A stretch of 6,751 nucleotides of DNA from Candidatus Latescibacterota bacterium (GTDB lineage Bacteria > Latescibacterota > UBA2968), in the NCBI GenBank assembly GCA_018650745.1, contig JABIFK010000413.1, positions 1 to 6,751 of the forward strand. Reading direction: 5' to 3'. Both the position numbers and the translations under genes were made by a program. The notes under the pieces were generated by a model. The model saw only the letters and a program-made list of their open reading frames with translations, was not told where the DNA came from and searched no databases. This document shows positions 1 to 6,600 of this stretch, piece after piece; position 1 is the stretch's first letter, and each line of letters starts with the position of its first letter.

Positions 1-105
1 AGAAGATGGCGCAACGCGGTCTATCAGATCGAAGACTTGCTTCATAGCCACGCTTGCCCCAACAATATGATCAGATGTGATCTGTTGTTGATTGGACGCG
101 TTCAC
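1..105 (-). CDS. Sigma-54-dependent transcriptional activator (PspF/NtrC-type AAA+), N-terminal fragment
   Basis: This is a partial gene: its first 35 codons run off the left edge of the window. The frame is closed upstream by an in-frame TAA at 120-118, so the GTG at 105-103 is the natural start, with a GGGA Shine-Dalgarno at 115-112, 6 nt away. Residues 14-35 read HIVGASVAM, then KQVFDLIDRVAPSS. That pattern (IVG-S-AM--V---I-RVA-S) is the usual entry into the AAA+ domain of sigma-54 enhancer-binding proteins, just before the Walker A GESGTGKE, which would lie outside the window. With only about 13 residues before this motif there is no room for a receiver or GAF domain, so a PspF-like stand-alone activator is inferred. 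It would remodel RNA polymerase-sigma54 at its target promoters. The assignment rests on a short stretch and neither Walker A nor the GAFTGA loop is visible. Confidence 0.6.
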   Translation of the reverse strand, partial: MNASNQQQITSDHIVGASVAMKQVFDLIDRVAPSS

Positions 106-200
106 CCAGTTTCCCGTTTAAGTAAGGTGATGCAGCATGAAATTTTACAGACCACCTATATAAAAGCCTTAACCATCCTCTCCCCCGAAACAATGTTAAT

Positions 201-230
201 AAAATCCCGACCTGCTTGATTCTTTGTCAA
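201..230 (-). promoter_or_regulatory. Possible sigma-70 promoter upstream of the activator gene
   Basis: On the minus strand a perfect -35 consensus TTGACA (230-225) lies just after the sucD stop codon. The best -10 at 18-nt spacing is GATTTT (206-201), which is poor. It would give the activator gene its own promoter in the 132-nt gap after sucD. I saw no convincing terminator hairpin in this gap, so read-through from sucD is also possible. Confidence 0.25.
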
Positions 231-237
231 ACTTCTT

Positions 238-1122
238 TTACGCTAAGGCTTGTTTCATTGTATTGCCCATTTCTGCTGGGCTGCTACACACCAAAATACC
301 AGCAGCTTCAAGTGCTGCCATCTTGTCTGCTGCGGAGCCTTGTCCGCCAGAAATAATCGCACCAGCATGCCCCATGCGGCGCCCTGGGGGGGCTGTTTGC
401 CCCGCGATGAAACTCACTACTGGTTTGCCAAAGCTTTCTTTTACGTAAGCAGCGGCTTCTTCTTCTGCTGTGCCCCCGATTTCACCAATCATAATAACTG
501 CGTCGGTGTCTGCATCATCTTTGAAAAATTTCAGGCAGTCTGTAAATGTTGTGCCAATGACGGGGTCTCCGCCAATACCAACACACGTCGATTGGCCAAA
601 ACCCGCGTCTGTAAGTTGTGATACCGCTTCATAGGTTAGTGTGCCACTACGTGAAACGACGCCGATACGACCCGCATGATGAATAGAGGCAGGCATGATT
701 CCAATTTTGCATTTTCCCGGAGATATGAGACCTGGACAATTGGGGCCAATGAGCTGCGTGTGGGTACCATCTAGAAAGTGTTTGGTTTTTACCATGTCTA
801 GTACTGGGATGTGTTCGGTGATGCAAATGACAAGCGGCAACCCTGCATCGGCGGCTTCCATAATTGAATCGGCCGCAAAGGGGGCAGGTACAAAGTTAGC
901 CGAAGCGTTGGCACCGGTTTTATCGGTGGCTTCAGAAACAGTATCAAAAACTGGAATGCCTTCGACAGATGCGCCTCCCTTGCCGGCATTGACAACACCC
1001 ACAACTTGGGTACCATATTCTATCATTTGCTGCATATGAAAAGCGGCCTCGCCACCCATTGCTTTACTGCCGGAAAACGTTTGAATAATTACACGTGTAT
1101 TTTCATCGATTAAAATGCTCAT
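238..1122 (-). CDS. sucD: Succinyl-CoA synthetase (ADP/GDP-forming) alpha subunit
   Basis: SucD makes up the alpha half of succinyl-CoA synthetase, which interconverts succinyl-CoA and succinate with substrate-level ATP or GTP synthesis in the cytosolic TCA cycle. The 294-residue protein starts MSILID, as in E. coli. Landmarks are GPNCPG (126-131), SRSGTLTYEA (157-166), STCVGIGGDP, the MIGEIGG-EEEAA segment with its conserved glutamates, and GHAGA with the phosphorylated histidine at H252. The CoA-binding Rossmann loop is unusual. Where E. coli has GFTGSQGTFH, this protein has TFSGSKAMGGEAAFH (residues 15-29), about five residues longer, which by itself accounts for 294 versus 289 residues. 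The usual GGVTPGKGG is GVVNAGKGG here. The gene lies 92 nt downstream of rpiA, and no sucC (beta subunit) is adjacent. The family call is firm; full activity is inferred from the intact active-site histidine. Confidence 0.96.
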   Translation of the reverse strand: MSILIDENTRVIIQTFSGSKAMGGEAAFHMQQMIEYGTQVVGVVNAGKGGASVEGIPVFDTVSEATDKTGANASANFVPAPFAADSIMEAADAGLPLVICITEHIPVLDMVKTKHFLDGTHTQLIGPNCPGLISPGKCKIGIMPASIHHAGRIGVVSRSGTLTYEAVSQLTDAGFGQSTCVGIGGDPVIGTTFTDCLKFFKDDADTDAVIMIGEIGGTAEEEAAAYVKESFGKPVVSFIAGQTAPPGRRMGHAGAIISGGQGSAADKMAALEAAGILVCSSPAEMGNTMKQALA

Positions 1123-1127
1123 GTTAT

Positions 1128-1132
1128 CTCCC
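1128..1132 (-). promoter_or_regulatory. Ribosome binding site of sucD (decides the start)
   Basis: GGGAG sits 5 nt upstream of the ATG at 1122-1120. A longer reading from the TTG at 1134-1132 would overlap this site and add four residues (MGDN) that are absent from E. coli SucD, so the ATG is preferred. Confidence 0.75.
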
Positions 1133-1214
1133 AAAAATAGAGGAATGAGATTTGCCGGATTCGACGTCGGTGTTAGATTTGTTAGGATTCATTGTGTTCA
1201 GTCAGAATGGTTTT

Positions 1215-1889
1215 TTATAAGACTTTTTCTTCAACTGTGCCGTCGGAGTGACCAATAATAACACGATGAGCAAGGTTGGTAAACAAACCGCATTCTACAA
1301 CGCCACAAATGGCGTTGATGGTTTTTTCTGTCGTTGGTGGATCCGTTATGGTTTTGAAATCACAATCGAGAATATAATTGCCGTTGTCTGTGAGAATGGG
1401 TGCGTTTGAAAGCAATCGTAGTTTGGGTTTGCATCCCAATTGTGCAATGTGTTTCAATGTTGCTTGCCAGCCAAATGGTACCACTTCTACCGGAAGAGGG
1501 TAGGCACCCAAATGTTTAACCCATTTTGAAGGGTCGACAACGATAATTTCTATGGCACTATTTTGAGCGACAATTTTCTCTCGTAAAAGAGCACCGCCGC
1601 CGCCCTTGGTCAAGTTAAATTGAGGGTCAATTTCGTCTGCGCCATCAATGGTAAGGTCTAGGTGGGTGGTTTGGTCAAAGTCAATGAGGGGTATGTTTTC
1701 TGCCAAAGCTTGTTGTCGAGATTGTTCAGACGTCGGGATGCCTTTGATTTTGAGGCCTTGTGCTATCCTTTGTCCCAACTTTTGGATGGTGAAAAAGGCC
1801 GTTGATCCCGTGCCCAATCCCACAATCATATCATCTTCAACGTATTGCGCAGCCCGTTCACCTGCCAGCTGTTTGGGTATATGTGTCAT
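1215..1889 (-). CDS. rpiA: Ribose-5-phosphate isomerase A
   Basis: RpiA interconverts ribose 5-phosphate and ribulose 5-phosphate in the non-oxidative pentose phosphate pathway, in the cytosol. The 224-residue length is near the roughly 220 typical of the family. Diagnostic motifs appear in order: GLGTGST (24-30, substrate-binding loop), TSEQSR (53-58), TIDGADEID (80-88) and KGGGGALLREK (95-105), then GVVECGLF near the C-terminus. By comparison with E. coli RpiA, D82, D85, K95 and E104 are the expected catalytic or binding residues, and all are present. The ATG at 1889-1887 is preceded by an in-frame TAA two codons upstream, so the start cannot move far. Its Shine-Dalgarno is weak: GAGGG lies 13 nt away, farther than usual. 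Transcription probably starts in the divergent region shared with the hydrolase gene, and sucD follows in the same direction. Confidence 0.97.
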   Translation of the reverse strand: MTHIPKQLAGERAAQYVEDDMIVGLGTGSTAFFTIQKLGQRIAQGLKIKGIPTSEQSRQQALAENIPLIDFDQTTHLDLTIDGADEIDPQFNLTKGGGGALLREKIVAQNSAIEIIVVDPSKWVKHLGAYPLPVEVVPFGWQATLKHIAQLGCKPKLRLLSNAPILTDNGNYILDCDFKTITDPPTTEKTINAICGVVECGLFTNLAHRVIIGHSDGTVEEKVL

Positions 1890-1931
1890 AAGATGTTATC
1901 TGCCCTCATTGCATAAGCCTGTTGGTTGGAG

Positions 1932-1960
1932 AAGATAAGGACAATCACATCCTTTGGCAA
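1932..1960 (-). promoter_or_regulatory. Candidate sigma-70 promoter for rpiA
   Basis: On the minus strand, TTGCCA (1960-1955, five of six matches to TTGACA) is separated by 17 nt from TATCTT (1937-1932, four of six matches to TATAAT). Transcription would begin near 1925, giving a leader of about 35 nt before rpiA. This is a prediction from consensus only. Confidence 0.45.
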
Positions 1961-1975
1961 TCATTTTGCGTGATT
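1943..1975. promoter_or_regulatory. Weak dyad AATCAC-N21-GTGATT in the divergent promoter region
   Basis: A 6-bp inverted repeat (1943-1948 and 1970-1975) brackets the predicted -35 of rpiA, and a related AATCAT lies at 1959-1964. It could be a regulator site, but arms this short and widely spaced can occur by chance. Confidence 0.2.
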
Positions 1976-2004
1976 ATTTGGCTTAGCATATGTCGTTTCT
2001 CTGC

Positions 2005-2032
2005 TTGGTTTTTGTGTGTTTTTGTATATCAT
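2005..2032 (+). promoter_or_regulatory. Candidate promoter for the HTH-hydrolase gene
   Basis: TTGGTT (2005-2010) is followed after 16 nt by TATCAT (2027-2032, five of six matches to TATAAT). Transcription would start near 2039, leaving a leader of about 45 nt before the ATG at 2084. The -35 is poor, so the promoter may need an activator or may lie slightly downstream (TATTAG at 2036-2041 is an alternative -10). Confidence 0.4.
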
Positions 2033-2045
2033 GGGTATTAGATAT
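2026..2045. promoter_or_regulatory. Possible operator: ATATC-N10-GATAT overlapping the -10
   Basis: A small dyad (ATATC at 2026-2030, GATAT at 2041-2045) spans the predicted -10 and start site. Its 20-nt size and position fit an autoregulatory site for an XRE-type HTH, and the gene immediately downstream encodes one. The link is inferred from position only. Confidence 0.25.
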
Positions 2046-2083
2046 TTAAGGCGTCAACATAAGATGATAAAGGAGCAAGCGGC

Positions 2084-2926
2084 ATGGCCTACACAACTTT
2101 GGAAGATTTTTTGGGTGATATTATTGGAAAGGCTCGACGAGGTCAAGGGCTCGATGCATCGCAAATTTCAGAAACCACTGGTCTAACATCGGCACAGATA
2201 GGGCAGATAGAATCTTACGAGTTGATTCCCGATGATGCCAAGATAGAGTCACTTGCACAGGTTTTACATCTCAACGGTCGTAAATTGGTCGAGGTCGCAA
2301 GAGGTTGGGTGCCAGATGCGCCCAACGAAACATTTGAAAACGATCAATTGCGTGTGGACAGGTTGGTCTTAGACGCCGGAATGATGGTAAATTGTTATGT
2401 ATTGTTATGCAAGAATACGGGGCAAGGCGCTGTCATTGATCCTGGTGGGGAGGCAAATCGAATCATCTCTCATCTTGGTGGTTTAAATGTCTCCATCACC
2501 CATATTCTATTGACACACGGTCATGGTGATCATGTAGGCGCATTAGAAGAGGTAGCCAAAGCAACAGATGCTGTTGTTTGTGGTTGTGAGCGTGACTTTG
2601 GATTAATGGGAGGGCGAAGCCGAGTGGTGTCTGAGCGCGTGGATGAGGGCTGGCAGGTCTTTGTAGGTGATTTGGAAATTAGTACATTTGATTTGGCTGG
2701 CCATACCCCTGGTGGGATTGGGTATTATACACCGTCAGTGTTTTTCTCCGGTGATGCCTTGTTTGCTGGCTCTTTGGGGGGCGCACGTGGGGAGGCCTAT
2801 CGAAGTCAAATTCAGGCAGTAGAACAAAAAGTAATCTCGCTCCCAGATGACACGCATATTATGCCAGGCCATGGGCCGCAGACATCAGTTTTGCAAGAGA
2901 AGACGCACAATCCATACTTTCTTTAG
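2084..2926 (+). CDS. XRE-type HTH domain fused to a metallo-beta-lactamase-fold hydrolase (glyoxalase II-like)
   Basis: The 280-residue protein has two parts. Residues about 15-72 look like a lambda-repressor/XRE helix-turn-helix: a QISETTGLTSAQIGQIE core (27-43) and a helix containing IESLAQVL (54-61). Residues about 88-280 form a metallo-beta-lactamase fold with the complete binuclear metal set: THGHGDH (H145, H147, D149, H150), GHTPGG (H207), SGDALFAGS (bridging D224) and PGHG (H263), ending in the common NPYF. This resembles small YcbL/GloB-like hydrolases acting on thioesters such as acylglutathiones. It lacks the extra C-terminal domain of classical GloB, so the substrate cannot be named. 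No signal peptide is seen, so it is cytosolic. AAAGGAG (2069-2075) lies 8 nt before the ATG. The fusion suggests a metabolite-sensing or self-regulating role, which is inference. Its stop overlaps the convergent gene's stop by 4 nt. Confidence 0.9.
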   Translation: MAYTTLEDFLGDIIGKARRGQGLDASQISETTGLTSAQIGQIESYELIPDDAKIESLAQVLHLNGRKLVEVARGWVPDAPNETFENDQLRVDRLVLDAGMMVNCYVLLCKNTGQGAVIDPGGEANRIISHLGGLNVSITHILLTHGHGDHVGALEEVAKATDAVVCGCERDFGLMGGRSRVVSERVDEGWQVFVGDLEISTFDLAGHTPGGIGYYTPSVFFSGDALFAGSLGGARGEAYRSQIQAVEQKVISLPDDTHIMPGHGPQTSVLQEKTHNPYFL

Positions 2927-3222
2927 GCTTCGTTGGGCAAGCGTGATGGATAGGCGATAAGTGAAACCTCTTCTTCCGTCAGGCCAACGGTGCCCGAAAA
3001 TGGAAAAGGATCTTGATCTTCTGATGTGCGTTGTTCGACATCCCGAGCATCTACCCATTGCCCAATTGCATGGCAAATAGACTCAACAGCCGCTTTTTGG
3101 CGTTCCAAACGATCCAGTTGTGTTCTTAAGTTTTCTATTTGTCCATTGAGTGTGTGGAGCTCGCCAAGTGCTGTTGACAGTGTCTGTTGGTACAGGGGTT
3201 CGTTTTCGGTGGGGTCTACCAT
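2923..3222 (-). CDS. Small coiled-coil protein of unknown function
   Basis: I do not recognise this 99-residue protein. The start is well supported: AAGGAAA lies at 3233-3227, with 6 nt between GGA and the ATG. Residues about 15-57 are strongly helical with spaced leucines and isoleucines (LGELHTLNGQIENL, then RTQLDRLERQKAAVESI), a typical coiled-coil pattern. The C-terminal 40 residues are acidic and then contain a GLTEEEVSLIAYPSRLP segment that looks like a short folded or docking motif. There is no signal peptide or membrane segment, so it is likely a cytosolic oligomer. It converges with the HTH-hydrolase gene, sharing the four bases 2923-2926 at their stops. A coding role is favoured over a shadow because the start signal is good, the composition is protein-like and the overlap with the neighbour is minimal. 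Confidence 0.72.
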   Translation of the reverse strand: MVDPTENEPLYQQTLSTALGELHTLNGQIENLRTQLDRLERQKAAVESICHAIGQWVDARDVEQRTSEDQDPFPFSGTVGLTEEEVSLIAYPSRLPNEA

Positions 3223-3260
3223 TGTATTTCCTTTTTTGGGAAAGGGAACGTTTTGTACCC

Positions 3261-3288
3261 GTAATAGATCAAATAAACATACGTTGAA
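3261..3288 (-). promoter_or_regulatory. Weak candidate promoter for the coiled-coil gene
   Basis: On the minus strand, TTCAAC (3288-3283) and TATTAC (3266-3261) are 16 nt apart. The matches are only three and four of six, so this is a suggestion of where transcription of the 99-residue gene may begin. Confidence 0.25.
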
Positions 3289-3313
3289 CCCTTAGACCCC
3301 GTCAAGTTTTAAA

Positions 3314-3357
3314 ATGCCTTGGCTAGTGTTATTAAACGTTTAAGCGCATCAAGGCAT
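3314..3357. repeat. Inverted repeat with a 12-nt palindrome in its loop
   Basis: ATGCCTTG (3314-3321) and CAAGGCAT (3350-3357) form a perfect 8-bp inverted repeat, extendable by one G-T pair. The 28-nt space between them contains the perfect palindrome TTAAACGTTTAA (3332-3343). It could be a double operator between the divergent promoters or a branched RNA structure. No T-run follows the right arm, so it does not look like an intrinsic terminator. Confidence 0.6.
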
Positions 3358-3411
3358 CTAAGGTTTGCTGGTCATTTTGCAACTTTCAAAGGTTTCATGC
3401 ATTTAAACAAA

Positions 3412-3417
3412 TACAAT
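3412..3417 (+). promoter_or_regulatory. Possible -10 box (TACAAT) upstream of the structured leader
   Basis: TACAAT matches five of six consensus bases. No good -35 is found at 16-18 nt. If used, transcription would start near 3424, just before the nested inverted repeats, giving the large envelope gene a leader of about 200 nt. Confidence 0.3.
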
Positions 3418-3434
3418 TTAAGAAACATCCTGCT

Positions 3435-3562
3435 TTCGTGATATTTTGGGTAAAATTTCACAATAAAGCCGAGACTTTGCTTGGATGAATGACGCTAATT
3501 TACTTTTGTCTCGGCTTTTGCTATTGGGCACGCGTATTGCTCTCTGATGTAAATATCACGAA
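3435..3562. repeat. Nested perfect inverted repeats; candidate structured leader or small RNA
   Basis: The outer arms TTCGTGATATTT (3435-3446) and AAATATCACGAA (3551-3562) are a perfect 12-bp inverted repeat. Nested inside, AAAGCCGAGAC (3465-3475) and GTCTCGGCTTT (3508-3518) are a perfect 11-bp inverted repeat around a 32-nt loop. The inner stem can extend through CAAT (3461-3464) and ATTG (3523-3526) across a 4-nt bulge. The right inner arm ends in TTTT, so the inner stem could work as a weak terminator. Both flanking genes point away, so any terminator here would end a leader or an unannotated RNA. I see no target-site duplication, which argues against a small transposable element. Confidence 0.65.
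3485..3547 (+). CDS. Possible leucine-rich leader peptide (20 codons)
   Basis: An ATG at 3485 opens a 20-codon frame ending in TGA (3545-3547). Eight of its 20 codons are leucine, in runs of three and four, and it spans the right arm of the inner inverted repeat. This layout resembles an attenuator leader peptide. However, the Shine-Dalgarno is weak, a T-rich sequence gives leucine codons easily, and the downstream gene is not a leucine-synthesis gene. A second frame (3489-3572, 27 codons, hydrophobic and aromatic) overlaps it. Neither is firmly supported. Confidence 0.2.
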   Translation: MNDANLLLSRLLLLGTRIAL

Positions 3563-3630
3563 GATGGTTTAAGTTAGCTTGTGTTGTGGATCCGATTTTA
3601 ACACGTTGTTATTTTTCAAAGGAGTTGGTT

Positions 3631-6600
3631 ATGGTTCATCGGCATCTCTTTTGGCTTTTGGCCTTGTTCTTTTTGTATACACCTCCCGGATTTGCTCAGG
3701 AGTATTTTGGAAAGAATAAGGTTAATTACAGCCAATATGAATGGCACTATATAGATAGTGAACATTTTATTGTCTATTTTGATAAGGGTTCCCTTGAACT
3801 GGCTGAGTTTGTTGCAAAAGAAGCTGAGCGGTCCTTGGTGCACATTGAGAAGACGATAAAATACACCATGAAAAATCGTTACCCCATTGTGATTTATAAC
3901 TCTCACAATGGTTTTTCTGTCACCAACATTACAGCATCTGAGCAGTCAGAGTTTACGGGTGGGTTTACTGAATTTGCCCAAGGCCGCGTGGTCATTCCTT
4001 ATACTGGGTCTTATGCTGATTTACGCCACGTGATTCATCATGAGCTCGTGCATGCTGTTACGATTGAATTGTGGACTGGGGGTGGGTGGTTAGGATCTCT
4101 GGTCTCACAAACAGCAACCCTGCCTCCTTTGTGGATTGCTGAAGGTATTGCCGAGTATGTCTCGCGATATGGTTGGCACAAAGAGCATGACAATTTTATG
4201 CGCGATGCCACAATTACAGGATATGTGCCACCCATCGAGATTATGTCTTATAGCTATTTTGCCTACCCGGGTGGCGGTTCTGTGTTTTATATGATCGAGC
4301 AAGAATATGGCAATGACAAGGTAGCAGAGTTTATTTCGGCTTTCAGAACCGCAAAAACACCTGACAAAGCGTTGAAAGCTTCTTTGGGATTTGGTTTGAA
4401 AGAACTCAATGAGAAGTATCAACTGTGGTTAAAACGGCAATATTGGAATGAGATTAACTTGCACAGTACGCCTACCGAGATTGCCAAAAATTTGACAGAT
4501 CGAGAAGAAGGTCGATCGACATACAATCTTGCGGCTGCCTTTTCGCCACAAGGTGATAAGGTTGCATACCTTACAGATCGCAATGGTACATTTGATATCT
4601 ATCTGATGTCTGCTATAGATGGCAAAGACTTGGGCCGCTTGGTCGAAGGGCAGAAGTCGTCTAATTTTGAGTCTATGTTTGTGTTGCGGCCCGGTTTTAC
4701 TTGGTCACCTGATGGGCGAAGCATTGCTTTTGCTGCAAAATCGAATAATAAAAATACCCTCTATGTTCTTGATGTTAAGAAAAAGAAGGTACGCAAACGA
4801 TTTAAGTTTGAGTTAGATGGTTTGTTTGAACCTACGTGGTCACCCGATGGTCAAAAGATCGCAGTTGCCGGTATTAAGGATGGGTGGTCAGATATTTATG
4901 TGGTTGATATAAATGACGAATCCTTAACACGTGTGACACACGATCCCTATGACGAACGTCACTTAGATTGGTCGCCCGATGGACAGTGGATTGCAATGAG
5001 TTCAGATCGACCAGACACCAGTTTAACGTTTACTGCAGGCAAAGATTTTCCTTTTGGGCAATACGATATTTTTGTTATACAGGCCGATGGTTCTGAGCTG
5101 AGGCGTGTTGTTGCCGATGAGGTTGCTGAAGAGTCACATCCTGTTTGGGGCCCAGATAGCAAGCAATTGGCTTTTGTCTCTGATCGCACAGGTATGGGAA
5201 ATATCTTTATCGCCAACCTTGACAGTGCAGGTGTGTATCCCATTACAAATCTACTGTCTGGCGCACAGTATCTCGATTGGTCTACGGATGGTCGTAAAAT
5301 AGTGTTCAATGCCTTTCACAAGGGCGCTTTAGACGTATTTGTTTTAAAAGACCCTCTTGACAAGCGCAAAGAGATTGCAGACTTGCCCAGAACCCTGTTT
5401 GTCAAGCGATTAGAGGGTGTTGACACCAAGACGTTTGTTGAACGTCAACGCGAAAAATATGCTCCGGCGAAAACTACCGGAGAGGACTCTGATATTGAAG
5501 TGACTGTGACTGACTCAACAGCAGAAGACGATATGGCTGTCTGGATTTCTGATCAAGCCGAATTGGCTGCTGCAGAGGCGGAAGTACAAACAACAACAGA
5601 TACAATGTCGATTGCAACAACATATCCCTTAGAAGGAAGTCCTGAAGAGGCTGGTAAGGATGATAGCGGATTTCGTGACTGGGGCGAAAAAGAATTTCAG
5701 GTCAAGAAATACAAGCTGAAATTTAAACCAGAGCTCTTTGGTGCTCAAGCTGGGTTTGATACGTTTTATGGTGTGAGTAGTTTCATCACGTTGTCTGCCA
5801 GTGATGTGATGGGTGATCACCGCGCACAGTTGTTAACCAGCTTGAATTTCTCTTTAAAAGACAGCGATTTCTTATTGAGTTATGCTTTTTTGAAACGCAG
5901 AAATAATTACTTCAGTCAGTTGTTCCATACCCGATTTTATTTTTTCAACAATAACGTTTTGCATGCCGATCGATATTATGGTCTTGCGGCTGGTGTCGAG
6001 CGTCCTTTCAATCGTTTTTCTCGATTGGAGCTTAATACCCGCGCCGTGGCTATTGATCGTGAACGCTTAGGTGCAACCGCCGGTGGTAATTTTAATCCTG
6101 GTTTTCAGGGTGTTGGAAATGGATTTAATGGTGTATTGATTGACCGGCAGAAATCGGTGATCGCTGAGGCGGCTTTGGTCGGTGATTCTGCACTTTATAG
6201 TTTATTTGGTGCTGTTGATGGCAAACGATATCGGTTCCATGTCGAAGGGTCTACTTTGGGTATGAAATTTATAACGACAACCATGGATTATCGAAAATAT
6301 TTGCATCTCTCAGATCAATATACATTTGCATTCCGTTTGTCTGGTGGTACAAGTTATGGTCAAAACAGCACTGTGTTTTTCTTGGGTGGTGTTAACAATC
6401 CTATTAATCCAACTTTCTCTACCATTGCAAGTGTAGACCAAAATCGCATCTTTTTCTCTTCATATGTTTGGCCTTTGCGTGGTGCTGATCTGCTTGAAAT
6501 GGCTGGTGAGTCTTATACCTTGGCGAATATCGCTTTTCGTTTCCCTCTTATTCACCAACTGGCTATGGGGTGGCCCTTGCCATTCTTTTTCCAAAATATT

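Larger units (their letters stand above)
3223..3630. other. Divergent intergenic region (408 bp) rich in inverted repeats
   Basis: This region separates two genes that point away from each other. From left to right it holds a weak minus-strand promoter, an inverted repeat with an internal palindrome (3314-3357), a -10-like TACAAT (3412-3417), a nested double inverted repeat (3435-3562) overlapping two very small reading frames, and the ribosome binding site of the large envelope gene (AAAGGAG, 3618-3624). I saw no tRNA or insertion-sequence pattern. Confidence 0.7.

Noticed and set aside
386..392. Seven-G run within sucD as a slippage site
   Set aside because: It encodes the conserved APPGRRMGHAG segment, and a core TCA-cycle gene is an unlikely phase-variable locus.
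250..1039. Plus-strand frames opposite sucD (250-621 and 695-1039)
   Set aside because: They lie wholly antisense to a confidently identified gene, show no recognisable motif and have no convincing ribosome binding site.
1123..1134. TTG start giving a SucD four residues longer
   Set aside because: The TTG overlaps the Shine-Dalgarno of the downstream ATG, and E. coli SucD begins at the MSILID methionine.
1162..1169. CGACGTCG palindrome between rpiA and sucD
   Set aside because: It is only 8 nt, forms no hairpin with a loop and has no following T-run, so it is not a terminator and is too short to call an operator.
3026..3295. Plus-strand 89-residue frame opposite the coiled-coil gene
   Set aside because: It has no good start signal and a cysteine- and serine-rich composition typical of an antisense shadow.
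3435..3562. Miniature transposable element
   Set aside because: The outer arms could be terminal repeats, but the flanks (CTGCT and GATGG) show no target-site duplication and no second copy is in the window.
3616..3906. Minus-strand 96-residue frame opposite the signal peptide region
   Set aside because: It lies antisense to the large envelope gene and its hydrophobic stretch mirrors the signal-peptide sequence.
4038..5309. Several open frames inside the large gene (4038-4235, 4105-4422, 4619-4816, 4959-5309, 5105-5302)
   Set aside because: All overlap the continuous frame with clear peptidase and propeller motifs, so they are shadows.
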